Below are positions 24,098 to 39,292 of a stretch of DNA of 64,000 nucleotides, piece after piece. The DNA lies in the NCBI GenBank assembly GCA_020137815.1, contig CM035356.1, positions 2,188,406 through 2,252,405 on the forward strand, in the 5' to 3' direction. The number at the start of each line of letters is the position of its first letter. Within the stretch, counting starts at the first letter, position 1. The notes under the pieces were generated by a model. It was not told where the DNA came from and made no database searches. It saw only the letters and a list, made by a program, of their open reading frames with translations. This stretch comes from Hormiphora californensis. Its lineage: Eukaryota > Ctenophora > Tentaculata > Cydippida > Pleurobrachiidae. The translations under genes and the position numbers were made by a program.

Positions 24098-26067
24098 ATG
24101 AATAATACTAATGCGATGGATTTTGGGTCAGCACTGAATATTCGACGGCTGCACGCCCCCTTAAACCTGCCATTCAGGCACAACTTTTTGTGTGGCCAGA
24201 TCTACGCCCCTGTAAGTCGTTTTGCTATGATTTATTTTTGGATTGCCTTGTTTGGTTTTTTGATCTCAATCCTATGTCTGTGTTGTTTGCTGCTGTGTTA
24301 ACTACCGGCCACGTTCAGTTGATTGACGGTAACGAGATACATAGAACCAGTAACTATGAGCTGAGGGACGATGACGTAATCCTAGTCACCTACCCAAAAT
24401 CAGGTACTGTCGAGTGTTCAGCTGTTGGACTGATTTGATATCTTTCAATTTGATCCTTCAAATTCCCGTTTAGTGGGCAGTGACATAATCGGCCAAGCAC
24501 CGTTCCATAACTATCTCAGTGTGTCCTAAAATATTAAAACACTGAAACACTGGAACTTGATGTGGTACTGGTCCTTTTTGATCTTGTCAGTTACCATGAC
24601 TACCTTCCTACTCCCAGGTACAACATGGGTCCAAGGTATTCTGAAGTGTCTATATGAGAAGAACGGAGTTAGCAAGGACAGCAGGATATCTAGCAGGAAC
24701 TGGCTCCTTCAGGCTGTTCCTTGGATTGAACTGCTCGACAGGGAGGTAAGCTGCCACCAAATAGATGGAGCGGAAGCTTATAGCTTTTGTTTAAAATTAT
24801 TTAAAGATAATTCCGAGACTCCTCCCAGTCCCAAACCAACTACTATCTCAGAGTTTTAATATCCCAGCTCCAGCACCATTTGATATTTTGATTGAGAATA
24901 GACATACTTCCTCAATCAACTGCATATCTCCTAAATCTCAGATAGGGCTTTCAATATATTCCATGATCTAGTAACATTTGATCTCTTCAGGAATTCTCTG
25001 CACTAACTTCCCCTCGAGTTCTGACCACTCACGAAACATATAATGGCATTGCATGGAGCCCAGAAACCAAGGCTAAATATATCTACCTGAGCCGGAATCC
25101 TAAAGACGTGGCTGTCAGTTATTACCATCATATCAGCGGACATAGGTTAGATACACTTCACAGTCACTCCAAGTTCAACGAATAATTCTAGAATCTGAAT
25201 ATTTCATCACACGCTAGGTAAACTATAAACTATCAGATCTTGCTATAAAATCCCCTAACTCATTCAGAGCGTACGAGTACAACGATGACCTGCCTGCATT
25301 TGTTGAGATGTTCAATATGGGTAAGGTACCCTACGGATCCTGGTACTCCCACAACCTGGACTACCTGGAGAACATCAACAACATGAACATCTTCTATATG
25401 GACTATGAGGGACTTCATTTGAACTTCGAGAAGACCGTTATGAAACTCAACAAGTGAGTAAACATGGGAATTGGGGAGAGATGAGATAATATGCCAATTT
25501 GGTGGCGAGTAGATCAAGATGCTTGGAAATAGCCTGATAGATCAGATCATCAGGAAAGGAACTAACACCCCTTCCTTCTCTTGGTGTCTCACTCAACACC
25601 CCCTCCTTATCTAGGTTCCTGGAGCTCAAGCCTCTGAGTAACGAGGACTTGGAGACCATCAAAGAGAAGTGCTGCTTTGAAAGGATGAGGGTGGATAGCA
25701 ATGCCAATCAGATCAGATTTGAACACCGCAAAAAACCAAACAGGTACAACATGAACATACGGTTCATAACGAATAATGATGATGATGCAGTGTTGCCTTG
25801 ATCAACCCTCTCACTGACTGAGAGAAAAGAGAGAAAAGTGTATGGGCTGTATAAAAAGCCGATTAAACTTATGAAAAATACAGGGTTTACTAAATATGTC
25901 CCTCTAAACATGTCCCTCTTCTTCTTTCTAGTGAAGAGTTTCTACGGAAGGGAAAGGTAGGAGACTGGGAGAACCACCTGACCTCTGAGGAAAATACCAG
26001 TATCGATGCCATGACGGAGAGCTACTTTGGAAAGACGACCAAGAAGTTCATTTATAATCTGGATTAG
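24098..26067 (+). CDS. Cytosolic sulfotransferase (SULT family)
   Basis: Transfers sulfate from PAPS to small hydroxyl or amine compounds. Exons 24098-24211, 24319-24403, 24618-24745, 24991-25145, 25268-25453, 25615-25743, 25932-26067, all phases agree; 310 aa, close to the usual 290-300. The 5'-phosphosulfate loop is TYPKSGTTW (split by intron 2), the likely catalytic His is in VLTTHETY, the 3'-phosphate site is YLSRNPKDVAVSYY, and the C-terminal PAPS motif is RKGKVGDWENHL. No signal peptide or membrane segment, as expected for the cytosolic group. Substrate cannot be read from sequence. Confidence 0.93.
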
Positions 26068-26699
26068 ATTATTCAGGGTGTTGCCGCGAGTACTACATGC
26101 AGCAGATATAAACTATTGATATAAATGAGGACAGATAATAGTTTCGTGTAATGTTCTACAGCCTTTATTTGTTTATTTTCCCCGAGGACTGACCACATAT
26201 TTTTAAGCGAAAACTATTTTATGTCGATAAAGTGTATTGCTGGTAGAGCTCTAATTTATTGAATCTTTGTAAGCCTCGTGTGTATCAACATTGTATCGGA
26301 GGGAGAGCATATAATGTGTCAGTGACACATTATATGTTCTGTCATACAATATGTCATTATCATCATCATCATTGACTCGATGATCGAGGGGGGGGGGGGG
26401 CATAATGGCCCATTAATATGATAGGGATTTTTCTTGTATGATTATTGTCGACCGCTGGCCTTCCTTACGAGCCCATGATCCTTGCATTCGCTAGATGAGG
26501 CGTCTTCAATGTCTATGAACATGTCTTTAGCTTTGGTTATTCAATGAATAATATTCATACCCAGTGACCATGAATTGAAGAAGGGTCATTGGTCAACTGA
26601 AGGGTCAGCTGAAAACTCTGAAACGCAGGGTCTAACCAGTTGCAAAACCTTGGCAAGTTTTGCTAAAAATCAATTAAAATCTAACAATATATAAACTCC
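26068..26699. other. 3' ends of two convergent genes
   Basis: Convergent spacer between the sulfotransferase (+) and DEG/ENaC channel (-). It holds a G run at about 26389-26400 and a GTGTCAGTGACAC palindrome near 26315; nothing else recognised. Confidence 0.4.
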
Positions 26700-29600
26700 T
26701 TATACAGCGTCTGTTTTAGTCACTTTTTCAGATTTCTCATCAGTATTGTTCTCAATCACCTGATCGTTATTAGATTCCCCGCGGCTTCTACTGCAGAGTC
26801 GAACCAGGGTCCAATCGACAATGGCGAAGAGGGTGAAGAAGGAAATCCCTACCAGTAGATCTGTCAGACCTCCAAACTCGGCTGATGTAGGGAGAGATAG
26901 AGTTAGCGCCATTAGTTTAGTTCATGTGTAATCGTCTCATATTTAATTAACTAAAACTCTACTCAGTGACATTGATAAGAAACGGCTTTTCCTGGGAATT
27001 TACCTATAAGATTCTGTATTTCGTAAGCTCTAGTCTGCACCTCTGAAGTCTTGTGGAGTGTATCTTGATAGAAATGAAGCTTAACAAGATTTTGCCGGGC
27101 TTCCAAGAGAGTTGAATAGTGTGGGAAGTAATCCTTTAGTTTGTTTGACCAGTACCTGGAGATGAGGAGATGTTATTAGGCCTAGGGGGTGTACACAGTT
27201 TGGGAATTTGCTGCGTGCGGCCTAAAAATGTCAGTGGTACTGGTAGCAACCCCCCCCCTAAACATTGCCTTTTATTTAACTAGAAATATTGGCCTGACAG
27301 AGAAATATAAAATATAACGCCTACTTTTCGCTTGGGAAAGTGCTGGATGAAATCTGGAAAGTTGTCCTGTTATAATTACAAGGCTCATAGCACTCCTCCG
27401 ATCTGGAAACTCTTTTCTGCTGCAGCGACTCCTCTCCTACGCTGGCTGTATAATGGACACATTAATAGCTTCGCTAAAATACCTCATAACAAAATAATTT
27501 CACATCATAGTGTAGCTGAGAAAGTAATAAGTCAGACATTCTAAACCATCAACTTACCAATGACAGAGTTTTCACATGACATCTGCTGGGTAAGCTTGCA
27601 GTCCTGTCTAGTGACCTGACATGTCATTGAGCCCCTCCTTATGGCATACCCTCTTGTGTTGGATACCACCTCAGGTTCATCACCAAACAACTCGCAATCC
27701 ATCGCTTTAGTACCAGCTGAAACAATTGGGATTGTTTCACTTTAAGTTTCAAGAAAATGACTTTCAGTTTCAGTCAAGTTTCAGTCCTAGTTCTCGGTTT
27801 CTTATGCATCAAGCACATGTATTCTGAATAGAGAAGCAGGACTAGTTGTTTATTGACCTACCATCGGTGGTGTTTACGGTGAACTGAAACACTGCACATC
27901 CATCAGTCTCATTACACAGGTCCAGACACTGCATTGCTGATTCGACCTTAGATACCGTTGCCATGGCATCAACCCCACTGTACATTAACTCTGTACTGCT
28001 CATATTCAGACACGGTTCTGCAAGGGGGGAATTAGGGAAGATTATCACAATTTGGAACCGCTTCAAGTGAACAATTTGATATTGCACGCATTGCTCCTAC
28101 TTGTGAAGAAAGAATTCAGTGCTATCAAATGGTACCTGTAAACAGTCCGTCACCCGACCAAAAGTTCTGAAGTCGATCCCTGACTTCTTCACTTTGATTC
28201 TTCTTATCAATATCGGGATCCGCAAAGTAGCGGGTATAAAAGTACCAGGGATAGCACTGGCATTGAGGCTCGTACAAATAGTACCACGCCACCTGAGTGG
28301 GTATAATTAACCTAATGTTATGATAATTCCTTAATCATGTGAAACTCAAAGTACATGCCCCAGGTCCCTTGATCAACCGAACCCTCACAGAGCGTGCAGT
28401 GTGAACTACACAACATGCTCTCACAGAAAGCAGTGAAATCCTCATGGAGTGTTATTTTTTAGTTACCTTGGTTGCGAAGCATTCCTTCCAGCTCATGTAC
28501 TTTTTCTCATCCTTATTGTACAAATTCTCCAGATTCTTACACGTACCCCAGGGGTGTTCCAACCTCTCTACCTGCAATGATATACCTTTTTAAAAGTAGC
28601 CCGTAATTAAAGACCTCTCTGCATGCGTCCAAGTAGTCCGTAACTATAGACTGGGTTTGAGACATGAAGAGAGAGCATCATGGGAGATGCATAAACTTTG
28701 GGTCCCAAGTCATTGATCTCAAAGATTCGAATGAATTTGCATTTATATACAGGGGCTAGAGCTAAAACTCTTTTTCACTTATTTAGCTCGAACCGAGTTT
28801 TTCAGTACGATAGTATAAATGGTCAAACAGGGCAAATAGTTGTATCTATATCAAGGTTTAAGGTTCCGACAGCATAGTTAAAGTGCGATTTTTAATAATG
28901 CGAACCGGGGGCGCGCATTAATAATAACATGATTCCATTTGCGCGTGCTAAATCCGGTTCCTGATAAGATAGAGACTTTTCATTGGTTGCATTGGAAAGA
29001 TAAAATTTTTCTCTTTCCAACGCAACCAGGATCAAGTCTTTATCTTATCAGGAGCGAGAGATATGATCGAAACAACCGACAAAAAATTTCCCACGGTGCG
29101 TGGGAATTTTTTGCGGTTCACTTTATTAAAAATCGGACTTTAATCTGAATCTTGACAGCATTTACCTCAGAAGTAGAGAGTTGAATGTAGGATTCTGTCC
29201 CGGGCGCCACAAGGAATGAATACTCTTTCTTTAGTACTGTCTCGTGGGGCATCCGAAGTGAGATGTAAAACCCCTCTGATTGCTAGTAATGAGATGTGTA
29301 TGAGATTATCAGAAAGAAATATCATGATTCATGAATGTGAATAGCCTTCAGTTGATAAAAGGCTTGATAGCTCAACCAATTTTGTATTTTATAGGGAAAT
29401 GGGGGCTTGGATGCATAGCAGCAGCCCCTCTTAGAGATCTTTGATTTCCCCTGATAATACTATTTTGAGCAGGGGGATATTAGCAGAAGTGAGAGAGACT
29501 AGAGAGAGACTAGAGAGAGACTAGAGAGAGACTAGAGAGAGACTAGAGAGAGACTAGAGAGAGACTAGAGAGAGACTAGAGAGAGCTGCTCTCTTTGGTT

Positions 29601-32600
29601 AAGTGATACACATGTAGATGCCAGAGAGAATTTATATGTGCACCACAACTTTTCCTTACAGTGTAAGATATTTCAGTGCACTAAGCTTGTTTTAGGACAA
29701 CTGATCTCTATAGCATATGTAATATGTATACATAGTTTGAGTGGTTGATGTAGATGTGTCCTAATTGTAGCTGAGCTAATTGATGATCGATAACCTTTCC
29801 CTTTTTTCCATGGTGATGGCTATTTGTTATGTTCTAACCCTCCTTTGGCGGAGCTCGCGAAAAGGGGGTCGAGCTAGGCAAATGGCTATACTACACTGCC
29901 TAACATGTTTTTGATATACATATGACACGATACATACCGTTGAATCAAGATAATGCTTTACTTGAGCATCCAAGACTAGATTCAGACCTCCAACAGGCCC
30001 ATTTACACGCTGTACCAGAACCTAGATTAGATGTGGGGTCATTGGGGGTGAAATATATTATATCTCAGATTATTTCTGTGTTCCGACACACGCCGTATAA
30101 CTACAATCAGCAGATAGTATTAGATTCAGTACCTGATTATCATTGATTTCCAAACAATTTCCCATCTCAGTAAAAGCTGTAGTGACTGTTTCTTCTATGA
30201 TTTTACCCGACTCGTCGTCTGGGTCAGAGATAATGTCCGATAAACGACCTTTAGCCCATCTAAATTATAATAGGTGATAAATTAAAATCAATTGGATATT
30301 TTATTTAGCTTTACTTATGGATAATAAGTCCACTAAGAAATTCTCTTCACAACTTACTCAATTAGATCCAAGGGCATTGTTGTTACGATATTCCATCTAT
30401 AGATTGCATAGACGTTTATGTTGTTGATTCTATTGTAGTGATCCAACAGTTTTCCCTTCGGTGTTTTGTCCCTCATTCGGATCTACAAAACTCATGTTAG
30501 ACAGTGAAACTCCCAAGACAGTGAACAATTGCTGTAATTTGGTAACTTGATTTTTAATTTTGTATGTGTAGTGGGTCAAGATTATTGTAATTTATCTGAA
30601 TTATAGGACAGTCCAATCCTAGCTTACTCAGTATGTAGTGTGAGAGTTGAGAGGAGCATTAGACGATGTTTGTTCTTCTACTTCTGTTACTTTTCCAGCC
30701 ACCTACAACTAATGGTAACTAATTGATCTAAGAGTTCTGCTTCAAAATATTCTATCACCCAAAAACCAAACTCTATTGAAGCTTGAATAAAGGATGTACT
30801 TCGCTTCTTCACTTTATTTTCCTAATAAATGATAACAGGTTGGATAACTGATAAGAAAGGCGCAATACCATGGAATCTAGAATCAACTCCGCTGGAAGTT
30901 CAGACCATGGTCCAGAAAGGACAAACGAGATCGATCGCGATTCGGTTCAAAGATACTAATAACAATTTCTTTGGATCGTTCTGGATATACTTTCAAGGAA
31001 TGACATTCAAATTGGACTATAACTGTACAGATGGCCCTATCGCGATGCCCGACCTTTCACAGATGGACCGTCAGTTTGGCGCTTCGCCAAGTCCTCCAAA
31101 GCCATGGTTATTTCACTGAATGGGAAGGAGGTGATGAACTATGTGTTTAGTGAAAGTGTCAACTCGATCAACTGTGCCAAGAGATTCTCCAAGACAGTAA
31201 ACTATATTTTCTTTAGAAATAGCGATAAAACAACAGGATATCGACAACCACCAACAGGTAAGGATCGCTTGAATAATGAAATAATATTTCGGCATAGCAC
31301 GAAAAAAACATCTGGCTAGGCGAAGCTTATATTTAATGGAGTTGACCTTCTTTCCCTTTATAGAGTGTCAGGGATTTACGGTTGAAAACTCGCAAAACCT
31401 TACATACGATGGAACATGGATAGGTGGTAAAGTAGAGGTTCTCTGCCTTGATGGGTTTACTATGAATGGAACTTCCCTGATGACGTGTTCGGATGGTGTT
31501 GGAAACTGGTCCACTGAACCACCAACATGCACTTTGGAAAGTAAGTGTTTTCTTGTAAAGTTCCCTACTCAAAATGGGAAATGTTTAGAACATGTGTGTG
31601 TTCGAGTCCAGAGGTAACAATAACTTACTCTTTCACAGATCAAGAGTGCCCAGAATTCACGATCCCAAACTCTGATAAATCTACACAAGTCTGGCCCTCA
31701 GTACATTCCAACGAGGTTTCTGTTATAGGACAAGTAACGTGTAACTACCCTTACATGTTATCTGCAGAGAGCTTGACAATCACATGTCAGGCAGGTGGAC
31801 AGTGGAACCCCGAGCCACCTTCATGTATTCTACCAGGTAAACACATCATTATAGAACTTACTCGGATCAAATTTCAAATGAATTCTCTTTCCCAGACTAT
31901 TATTCCCTTTCCCAAACTATCATTCTTGTCCGCAGTCTGCAACCTGGAGACCACTACCATACCGCTTTCCTACGTACCGACTACTGACTATGGTAAGGTC
32001 AGCGCTGGAGACACTCTCTACTTGTACTGTGGGGAGGATGGTTGGAAAGAACAGGTTGTAACTTGTAACCAGGACACCGAGACTCCGGATTGTGGAGAAA
32101 CATCAAAATCAGTCACATTTACTGCAGGTAAAGTTACTATTTCCTAGTTAATTTGGCCTAATTGTGACCCACATTAGGAGGTATTTCGTATCGTTTATCA
32201 CTGAAATTTTCTAGGAAGGAAAGATCTTCTGGTCTTGTTTCCGGACCAGACAATAACACAGCCACAATGTCAATCCTACTGTTCCGGGCTGGACGGTCAA
32301 CTACCAACTATTCTCAACCAAGATGAGAATAACCGGTTGCTATGGCAGATATTATATCACGAGAAGCCAAAAAGTTGGATAGGTAAAAACATACTGTTGC
32401 TGGTTACCATGATAACTAAATTGTACTACCAATCTTATGTTGAATGCACTCTATTCTGACTATAACCCGCTGTTTCAGGTCTGTACGATACAAATCCAAA
32501 TGATATCGACCTTGGCTGGGAATGGTCCGACGGTACACCCTTAGGTTGGAGCTCATGGAGTCCGGGAGAACCAAGCAGTAGCTCGGAGCGGTGTTCTGTT

Positions 32601-34704
32601 ATGTGGTCTAATTTAGACGACAATACAGACTCTAACGGTGTATGGAACGACGCCACATGCACTAGAACTAACCCTTGTTCCTGTCAATTCATAAGCTTCA
32701 ATCCAGGTATATATGTTCATGTATGTAACAGGGGAATTTGGAAAATAAATTTACCTTGCGTTTTAATAACGGAAATTTAAAACGTGCTTTCCAGCATATT
32801 TCATCTTGGAAAGCCACTTTATCAAATTTGTATTTAAAATGGGCCTCTGGTGCTTGCCAGCGCTATGATTCTAATAAGTGATTTTCACTGAAATGATAGT
32901 TTTCGAATTTCGAGCTATCGCTCTATTCAAGTTCATCCACATTGTGTACAACTTATATGTTAAATGTAATTGGCATACATCGGGACTCCAGGCCCAAACT
33001 CAAGACACTCTCAAAGGCAGAACGTTACCTTGTTCCAGACTAAACCAAACTCAAGATACTCTCATTTCTCGAAGGCAAAACGTTACCTTGCTCCAGAACA
33101 AACAAAACTCTCAAAGGCAAATTGTAACCTTGTTCCAGACCAAACCAAACTCAAGAATCTCTCAAAGGCAAAACGTTACCTGATCCAGCTCAACATAAAC
33201 CTTAGAATTTGATTTAGGCTAGGAGTAGTGGGATACCCCTGTCGAGGCCGTGCGGCTCTCGCCGCTCGGTGTCGCCAGCGGTTGATCACGGTCTTCCTGG
33301 AGCGTCCGAAGTAACATGCTCTGCATAAACTGATTGGTGGGTGGCTTTGCTACGGCAGAGTGGTTGACGTGCCGGGGCGCCTAAGGCAGCGGATTACGGG
33401 GGCCCGGATGAGACGCCCGTACCAGTCGCCCGTACCAGTCGCCCGTACATTTGCTTTGCGCATTACGTTTCACCACACTTTCACCACAACAAAACACATG
33501 CGTGTAACGCGCATGTACCTTATTTGTGGTGAAAGTGCGATGAAACGTAATGCGCAAAGCAAATGTACGGGCGACTAGTACGGGCGATCTATACGGGCGA
33601 TCTATTCGAGCCCCCGTAATCCCCCGTGTTATAAGCGTGTTCGGTACGGCCTCTACTACTTTCGGGCAGGTCATCCTCCAGACGCAGCAATCACAAACAA
33701 ACAAACAAAACCAGGTAAACACGTGAATTGTGATGCAGACAGTGAGTACTCATCTGCAGTAGACTAGGACCGACAACAAAGTTGTTATATACTTTCAGGT
33801 ATTGGGAAATGTTGCAGGAGCATTTTTCAAATGTTTGAAAATGTATGTTACAACTGACCGCGACCGACCAAATGAAAAAAATTGTCGTATTGTGTCGGTA
33901 CAGATTGTAAACGACGTAATTACTAATACTAACACTGTCATATTAATTTACCTACCCCGTATTGATCAACAAGGTCCTTGTACACATCGTAAGTGTTAAT
34001 GTTGGCCTGTATTACGTCAGCCTCCATACTTGTTCGGTTGAGGAAGTTTACGTTGCAAATCGTTACTGCAAAACATGCATAAATTACCAGTGGACCTTGT
34101 TGAGTACTCAACAGAGTGAATCACAGTAATAAAAATCGGCAAATTGTCAGTGATAGAGATTTGATGAATTCACCGATTAAAATGGGAGGACATACTTGCA
34201 GGTAGGTAGTAATGGTCAGTGTAAGAGGTCTGGACAAGGGTATAGGATGGGTAGTTAAAGTAATCTGAGAGCAGGAGAAACGACATCCAAACAGTCACAA
34301 CCAAACATACTATCCCTATCAGTGCCCAGAAAACCCTGTAGAGAGTAGGAAAAATGTTCATGTGCTGCCACGTTTGATATGAGTCTCATGATCAATCAGA
34401 ATAGCGGGGAGTAGTCTAACTGACAGGAACCGACCGAAACAAGTAAAAAACCAATCAGAACTCGTTATTTAGGTCACGTGACTGGTTATCAGCCAATCAG
34501 GGACCAGTATTTCCTGATTCGGTCGGTTCCTACTAGTACTAACCGATCATCATACAAAACAACATATTGCTGTTGAAGTCGGTGACGTATTAGTATTTAG
34601 TATGTTGGCAAATGGCAATACTGAGTTTATTAACTAACCGTCGAATGAAATGAGAGGAGACGTTGGTTACAGCTGTAATGAACCTGTTATCAACCTGTTC
34701 GACA
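26700..34704 (-). CDS. DEG/ENaC-type sodium channel subunit (first exon not identified)
   Basis: Exons in transcription order: 34639-34704, 34196-34335, 33956-34065, 30358-30482, 30133-30259, 29938-30021, 29166-29273, 28467-28571, 28136-28292, 27862-28017, 27558-27716, 27004-27155, 26700-26881; about 556 aa visible. Family marks in order: SSHFIRRVFW leading into TM1, YFNYP after it, LPAITICNVN, EMGNCLEIN, GPVGGLNLVLD, FLVAPGTESYIQLS, ERLEHPWGTC, a CQCYPWY core and further paired cysteines, then FGGLTDLLVGISFFTLF at TM2 and a short charged tail. These channels are trimeric, amiloride-class cation channels opened by peptides, protons or force. TM2 has only a loose match to the usual selectivity-filter region. 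One junction (27558 to 27155) breaks phase: a mini-exon, unusual splice or lesion lies there. The start exon upstream of 34704 was not found. Confidence 0.88.
28882..29139. mobile_element. Foldback element flanked by TTAA, in a DEG/ENaC intron
   Basis: TTAA stands at 28878-28881 and 29140-29143. The ends AGTGCGATTTTTAATAA and TTATTAAAAATCGGACT pair. A strong inner hairpin (CCTGATAAGATAGAGACTT.. and its complement) fills 28960-29052. No gene. Confidence 0.75.
29489..29586 (+). repeat. 11-bp tandem repeat (GAGAGAGACTA), about 9 copies
   Basis: Near-perfect tandem run within a DEG/ENaC intron. Confidence 0.9.
30666..33857 (+). CDS. Secreted sushi / C-type lectin protein nested in the DEG/ENaC gene, with an apparent frameshift
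   Basis: Exons 30666-30714, 30839-31257, 31364-31540, 31639-31836, 31936-32127, 32215-32382, 32479-32706 and possibly 33799-33857; about 496 aa. Every intron is phase 1, typical of shuffled extracellular domains. Order: signal peptide; a domain of about 130 residues that I cannot name (..WRFAKSSKAMVISLNG..), shared with the gene at 62557; two clear sushi/CCP modules and a third diverged one; a C-type lectin domain with WSDGTPLGW, PGEPS and WND. EPS replaces the EPN/QPD sugar-binding triplet, so ligand choice is uncertain. Exon 2 shifts frame once, between about 31025 and 31085, where the reading frame stops at 31119 while the homologous sequence goes on in another frame. The last exon is a guess from phase and stop. 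The whole gene lies inside the DEG/ENaC intron 30483-33955, on the other strand. Confidence 0.82.
32990..33195 (+). repeat. Diverged tandem repeat of about 45-60 bp, 4 copies
   Basis: Blocks reading CTCAAAGGCAAAACGTTACC then TTGTTCCAGACCAAAC recur four times with indels, in the proposed last intron of the lectin gene. Confidence 0.7.
33391..33622. mobile_element. Foldback element, about 230 bp
   Basis: Arms begin GGATTACGGGGG and end CCCCCGTAATCC. Inside, CGCCCGTAC repeats face GTACGGGCG repeats, and CATTACGTTTCACCACA pairs with its complement, around a centre near 33505. No coding content. Confidence 0.8.
34425..34531. mobile_element. 107-bp TIR element with CCAAT and CACGTG boxes (copy 1)
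   Basis: Ends AGGAACCGACCGAA and TTCGGTCGGTTCCT. It carries CCAATCA, GTCACGTGAC and CCAATCA between them. A reverse-oriented second copy lies at 41791-41896. It sits in a DEG/ENaC intron, upstream of the TM1 exon. Confidence 0.85.
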
Positions 34705-37637
<2,933 letters not shown>

Positions 37638-39292
37638 ATGGGTGAGTGGAATCATGGACTTTTCGCCTGTTTCGATGACATGGCAACCTGTAAGTATACA
37701 AGAATCCTTTTGATTCGGAGTTTCAGAGTTATATCATACCTATGTTTTCTGAGTTTTTTTGCAAAATGTTTGGCACCCTTTTCCCCGACAATACCCCCAT
37801 TCACCAATCCCTCATGTCCGGGTTGCAGGTATCATCACCTACTTCATACCTTGTGTCACCTACGCCAACAACGCCCGAGAGAGTGACACCCTGAACTGCT
37901 GTGTCGCTGCCATCATCTTCTTCATCCCCATTGCTAACATTCTCTTCTGGGTGAAGATGAGGAGTAACATCCGAGAGAAATATGGAATCGATGTGAGTGC
38001 CTTTGTATGACTAATAAATCGACAATCGTAGCGCGGGGGCTGGGTGAATTAGACGAAATTGTACGTCGTCCAGTAGTTACAATCAACAATCATTCAGCGG
38101 GTCTACTTTATATACAACTCGATCCCGCAGGATCCAATTCAAAACTACTAACTTGATCAGTTTTTACTAACCCCAAACCCACAACTAATAATCACCTCTC
38201 CCCTCTGCAGGGAAATATGTTCATGGATTTCTGTACCATCATGCTCTGCCCTCTTTGTGCTCTCGTCCAAGAGGAACAGGTAATTAACATAATTAATTGG
38301 GGGGTGCGACATGTTAATTTTGTTAACTTTGTTAATATTAACATCGAGAAAACAGGTGATTTATTAACAAAATTAACAAAAAGTTAACAAACGTTAACAA
38401 ATGCCATTTTTGCCATCTAAATCCCTTTAGCACGTGTTTTTGGTATTTAACACTTGTTCTGCGAGCTAAGTTGTTCCTTCTGCACGATTTGCATACCCCT
38501 ACTACCTCTACTACGGCTTTTCTACAGCGATTTGTTCCATTGTGTAAATTTTAATAAAAACTGGCCAAACTAAACCGCAATTGAAGTCAAATGACCCTAA
38601 TCCACATTTTCCAACCCTAAAAACTAAATAAGACTCATGAATTTACCTTAAAACGAAAAATATCCCAAAAATAAATTTTTCTAAAAAAACACAAGGATTT
38701 GTAGCGAAGCAAATTTTCAATCTTTGACCAAAAAAATTGATTTTGGAAAAATTATACTTCTTTTTCCAACAGAAACGTTGTACATCATCTTCTTAAGTCC
38801 AAAGAATCGATTATCAATGAAAAATTACGTTAAAGTGAGATTTTATACCCTAAATTGAAATATTTTTAACTTTTGGATTTTTATCTATTTTGAGCCAAAA
38901 AATCTGTTTATCGGACTTTGGTTATCGGAAGAGGCCTTGTTAACGTAATATGTGTTAGATAAGTCATTAAACTATAAAATTAAACCAGTTAAAGTCGTAT
39001 TATCAACCAATAAGAACAGTCTTTTAGCATTTGTTAATTTTGTTAATTTTGTTAATTAACGTTAATTAACAAAATCGAAAAAAAGAGGTGATTTATTAAC
39101 AATTAACATGTCGCCCCCCCCAATTAATTTAATTAATTACCCAATTTAATTAGCTCCCCAAGTTAAATTGTAAATTGTACAAACTGAAATTGCTGTCTCA
39201 AATCTTTTAAAATTTCAACTTATTCTAATCTCCATCTTCAGCAATTGGACTACAAATCGAACCGAAACGCTGCTCCAGTTATCCGACGATAG
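37638..39292 (+). CDS. PLAC8-domain (cornifelin-like) small cysteine-rich protein
   Basis: Exons 37638-37689, 37829-37992, 38211-38279, 39242-39292; 111 aa, the usual size. It has the PLAC8 layout: WNHGLFACFDD, a Cys-rich hydrophobic stretch (CIITYFIPC), a second hydrophobic stretch (AAIIFFIPIANILFW), then R..IREKYGIDGN, and a closing CPLCALVQEEQQLD. Relatives are membrane-associated and have been linked to cell size, metal transport and cell fate in different lineages; the role here is unknown. Intron 3 has been enlarged by an 823-bp element (38299-39121). Confidence 0.9.
38299..39121. mobile_element. 823-bp element with G-run ends and 8-bp flanking repeat
   Basis: Starts GGGGGGTGCGACATGTTAATT and ends with its near complement; AATTAATT flanks both sides (38291-38298, 39122-39129). 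Subterminal blocks are built from TTAAC/GTTAA words. The flanking repeat is low complexity, but the same design with a clear 8-bp duplication is at 45274-46614. No transposase. Confidence 0.75.

Noticed and set aside
31024-31062. A 39-nt GT..AG intron that would restore frame in the lectin gene
   Set aside because: Its translation (CTDGP..) aligns with coding sequence of the paralogue at 62557, and 39 nt is very short for an animal intron.
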